Of a stretch of DNA of 64,000 bases, positions 62,056 to 64,000 are shown piece after piece; positions within the stretch are counted from its first letter, which is position 1; each line of letters starts with the position of its first letter. The DNA is taken from contig NZ_APAT01000021.1 of assembly GCF_000347775.1 (NCBI RefSeq), positions 1 through 64,000 on the forward strand, in the 5' to 3' direction. This DNA is from Marinobacter santoriniensis NKSG1. Its GTDB lineage: Bacteria; Pseudomonadota; Gammaproteobacteria; Pseudomonadales; Oleiphilaceae. The notes below the pieces were generated by a model. That model was not told where the DNA came from. It was given only the letters and a program-made list of their open reading frames with translations, and did no database searches. A program made the position numbers and the translations under genes.

Positions 62056-62727
62056 CTAGAGGGCTTCCAGAGCAGAGGACAACTCTGAAAGGCTATTAAT
62101 AATCGCCGACGGCTGGATGCCCCAGTCTTCAAAAACCTTTCCGGAGTCCCGCTGCACCCAGATGGCGTGAAGTCCTGCCGCCCTTGCCCCGATGACATCC
62201 CATGCGTTGCTGGAGACCAGACACAGCGGCTGCTCCCAGGCGCCGGTTGCCCGTCGCGCGTAGGCGTAGACCGCCGGATCCGGTTTGAAGCTTTTGATAT
62301 CGTCCACCGAAACCAGGCCATCCAGCTGCGCCAGCAGATTGTTATGGCCCAGAACCTTTTCCAACGCCGGATAGCTGCCGTTGGAAAAAGCGAACAAGGG
62401 ATATTTGCCCTTCAGGGTCTGAAGCGCGGGCAACGAGTCATCGAACGCGGGCAGGGCCAGGTAGGCTGCCATCAGCTCCTCCTCCCGCTCGGCGGTCAGA
62501 GGCAGCTGCCGGGTTGCCATGGCAAACCGCAACGCCTGGCGGGTGCACACCCCGAAATCCTCATAGGCCTTCATCAAGCCCTTCCGGAACGAGAATTCCA
62601 GTTGTTTCTCCCGCCACAGAGCTGCCACGCCAGCCGCGTCTTCACCGGCCTCGGGCCGGAGCAGCTCCGCCATACCCATCGGGTCAACCAGGGTTCCGTA
62701 TACATCGAATGCCACATGCAGCGTCAT
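62056..62727 (-). CDS. Haloacid dehalogenase type II (L-2-haloacid dehalogenase-like)
   Basis: A 223-residue HAD-superfamily enzyme. Motif I is FDVYGTLVDP (nucleophile Asp about 7), motif II is AFSNGSYPAL, the motif III lysine lies in KSFKPDPAVY and the motif IV region is SSNAWDVIGARAAG. The DVYGTL and SSNAWD forms are diagnostic of the type II 2-haloacid dehalogenases rather than phosphatases. It would release halide from short 2-haloacids. The gene is convergent with the PhaC-like gene across the inverted repeat. Confidence 0.88.
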   Translation of the reverse strand: MTLHVAFDVYGTLVDPMGMAELLRPEAGEDAAGVAALWREKQLEFSFRKGLMKAYEDFGVCTRQALRFAMATRQLPLTAEREEELMAAYLALPAFDDSLPALQTLKGKYPLFAFSNGSYPALEKVLGHNNLLAQLDGLVSVDDIKSFKPDPAVYAYARRATGAWEQPLCLVSSNAWDVIGARAAGLHAIWVQRDSGKVFEDWGIQPSAIINSLSELSSALEAL

Positions 62728-62822
62728 GCCATTGCCTCCCGTTGGGCCGTATCATCTGAACCATCTGTTGCCAGCGTATACTGAGGCACGCCTCATTCGA
62801 AAGGATATTCCACGGAACCCCG

Positions 62823-64000
62823 ATGGCCTCGTTTTTCACCATACCCAACGCAAAGCGGTGGTTTCGCACCATTCTGCTGTTGACCTTACTCAGCTCGACG
62901 ACTGCCTGCGCCTCCGATCCATCCCTTTATACGGCCGGCAGTCAGCAGATCGCGGCCGAGCCGGTAACGGACTTCGACAGTTATCGCGATCGCGTCCGCG
63001 CCGTGCTGGAGGCGAACCGGGTTGCCCTCGATGGATTCCCCCGGGAACAGCAGATTGACTGGAATCTGCCTTTCAGGCGAGTCGCCGCCAAGGGCTGTCC
63101 GTCCGGAGAATCCACGGGAATACTCCTGATTCATGGACTGAGCGACTCGCCGTTCGTTTTCCAGGATCTGGCGGACTACCTTTCCGACCGCTGCGTGGAA
63201 GTCCGCACCCTGCTGCTTCAGGGCCATGGCACACGTCCGGGGGACATGATTCGGGCCAGCGCCTCGGTGTGGAGGCAGCAGGTGCGCAATCATTTCCGGG
63301 CACTGGCCGAGTCGGTGGATCGTCCCTTTATCGGAGGTTTCTCGCTGGGTGGCGCCCTGGCGACGGAGTACGCGCTTTCCGGCCAGGACCCGACACCGGC
63401 TGGTCTGGTGGCACTTGCGCCCGCCTGGGAGCTCAATGGTCTTGGAAGTTACCTCTGGCTGGCCCGGGTAGCCGACCTGTTCGGGGACTTTGTGGAAGAA
63501 GAACCGGAACTGAATCCGGTGAAATACGAGTCCCTTGCCTTTAATGCCGGTGCCCAGACCGCCGACGTTCTGAGCGAGACCCAGGACCTTCTGGAGTCCC
63601 GCCAGCACTGGGACCTGCCGCTGTTTCTGGTGGCCACCGAAGCCGATTCAGTCATCAACCTCGACTATCTGGTGCAACAGTTCCGGAATCGCTTTACCCA
63701 TCCTGACAGCCGCATGCTGGTCTTTCGCGATCTCCGCCAACCATGGCCGGAAACCCGTCAGAGCCCGCGCATCGAAAGCCGAAACAGCTTCCTGCCGCAG
63801 TTCAACATCCTGGAGTTCTCCCATCAGTCCCTGGCGATATCGGCCAGCAACGAACTTTACGGTCCGGGCGCACCACTGCAGCGTTGCCTGGAACCGAACC
63901 AGATGTCCGTGGAGACCTGCCGGCAACTGTCACCGGAGGAACTCTGGTTCAGCGCCTGGCATGGCGAGCCCGGCGCCGTTCCCACCAGCCGCCTGACCTG
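62823..64000 (+). CDS. Exported alpha/beta hydrolase (carboxylesterase-like), truncated by window end
   Basis: An open frame of at least 392 residues without a stop before the window ends. An N-terminal hydrophobic segment (TILLLTLLSSTTAC, about 16-29) is a signal peptide, perhaps a lipoprotein type with Cys29. The hydrolase core has GILLIHGLSDSPFVFQDLA (oxyanion) and the nucleophile elbow GGFSLGGALA (Ser at about 183). VATEADSVINLDYL holds a probable catalytic Asp, and a conserved histidine lies in LEFSHQSL. Substrate unknown. Its ATG is 95 bases from the divergent dehalogenase start. Confidence 0.8.
   Translation, partial: MASFFTIPNAKRWFRTILLLTLLSSTTACASDPSLYTAGSQQIAAEPVTDFDSYRDRVRAVLEANRVALDGFPREQQIDWNLPFRRVAAKGCPSGESTGILLIHGLSDSPFVFQDLADYLSDRCVEVRTLLLQGHGTRPGDMIRASASVWRQQVRNHFRALAESVDRPFIGGFSLGGALATEYALSGQDPTPAGLVALAPAWELNGLGSYLWLARVADLFGDFVEEEPELNPVKYESLAFNAGAQTADVLSETQDLLESRQHWDLPLFLVATEADSVINLDYLVQQFRNRFTHPDSRMLVFRDLRQPWPETRQSPRIESRNSFLPQFNILEFSHQSLAISASNELYGPGAPLQRCLEPNQMSVETCRQLSPEELWFSAWHGEPGAVPTSRLT

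Noticed and set aside
1..64000. tRNA, rRNA, CRISPR array, transposase, phage integrase
   Set aside because: No cloverleaf-like block, rRNA core, regularly spaced repeats, DDE transposase or integrase motif was seen by eye. A tRNAscan or Rfam scan was not possible.

Overview
The window looks like chromosomal DNA of a marine gammaproteobacterium, most likely Marinobacter or a close relative. This rests on the high GC content with matching codon use, a complete Pil-Chp chemosensory operon, a gshB-tonB-algH-ruvX-pyrR-pyrB-pyrC' block in the order known from Pseudomonas aeruginosa (PA0401-PA0417 region), a PHA-synthase-like hydrolase, a PiuC hydroxylase and many c-di-GMP enzymes. The genus assignment is inference from gene content. 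No rRNA, tRNA, CRISPR array, transposase or prophage gene was seen.

Layout. 0-8.3 kb: a membrane fatty-acid desaturase with a FabR/DesT-like operator, mutM, a small exported protein, yrfG-hslR-hslO (nucleotidase, Hsp15, Hsp33), pckA, and a truncated hemoglobin divergent from an HxlR-type regulator. 8.3-13 kb: a TRAP-type transporter (permease, TatT-like lipoprotein, solute-binding protein) interrupted by an HU gene on the other strand. 13.2-18.9 kb: leftward gshB-tonB-algH-ruvX-pyrR-pyrB-pyrC', in which the dihydroorotase-like PyrC' has lost its metal-binding HxH motif. 19.2-32.8 kb: rightward pilG-pilH-pilI-pilJ-pilK-chpA-chpB-chpC. ChpA is a 2517-residue hybrid kinase with about ten phosphotransfer-like modules. 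32.8-34.9 kb: zur-znuC-znuB behind a Zur-box-like palindrome.

35-41 kb: an orphan membrane PAS protein, a double-CDGSH iron-sulfur protein and an arsenic locus. In the arsenic locus an ArsP-type permease and a small thioredoxin diverge from an ArsC-ArsR fusion, an ArsJ-associated GAPDH and ArsJ; the shared promoter carries two operator-like repeats and a candidate FNR/Anr box. 41-49.5 kb: patatin-like phospholipase, diguanylate cyclase, alpha/beta hydrolase, folE-folX-CoA-binding protein, HD-GYP phosphodiesterase and a CHASE-GGDEF-EAL protein. 49.9-53.8 kb: a MerR-controlled copper module (regulator, CopA with three HMA domains, a 37-residue His-tailed membrane peptide, a DUF411 protein). 53.9-64 kb: another diguanylate cyclase, a Gly-Glu-rich exported protein divergent from piuC across a Fur-like site, RNase II, a YihG-like acyltransferase, a PhaC-like hydrolase, a 112-bp inverted-repeat element, a haloacid dehalogenase, and an exported alpha/beta hydrolase cut by the window end.

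Connecting themes are surface behaviour (Pil-Chp, TonB and four c-di-GMP enzymes), metal handling (Zn, As, Cu, Fe) and redox or sulfur stress (Hsp33, Hsp15, GshB, truncated hemoglobin, CDGSH protein). All functional calls come from reading motifs and recalled family features; no database search was run.
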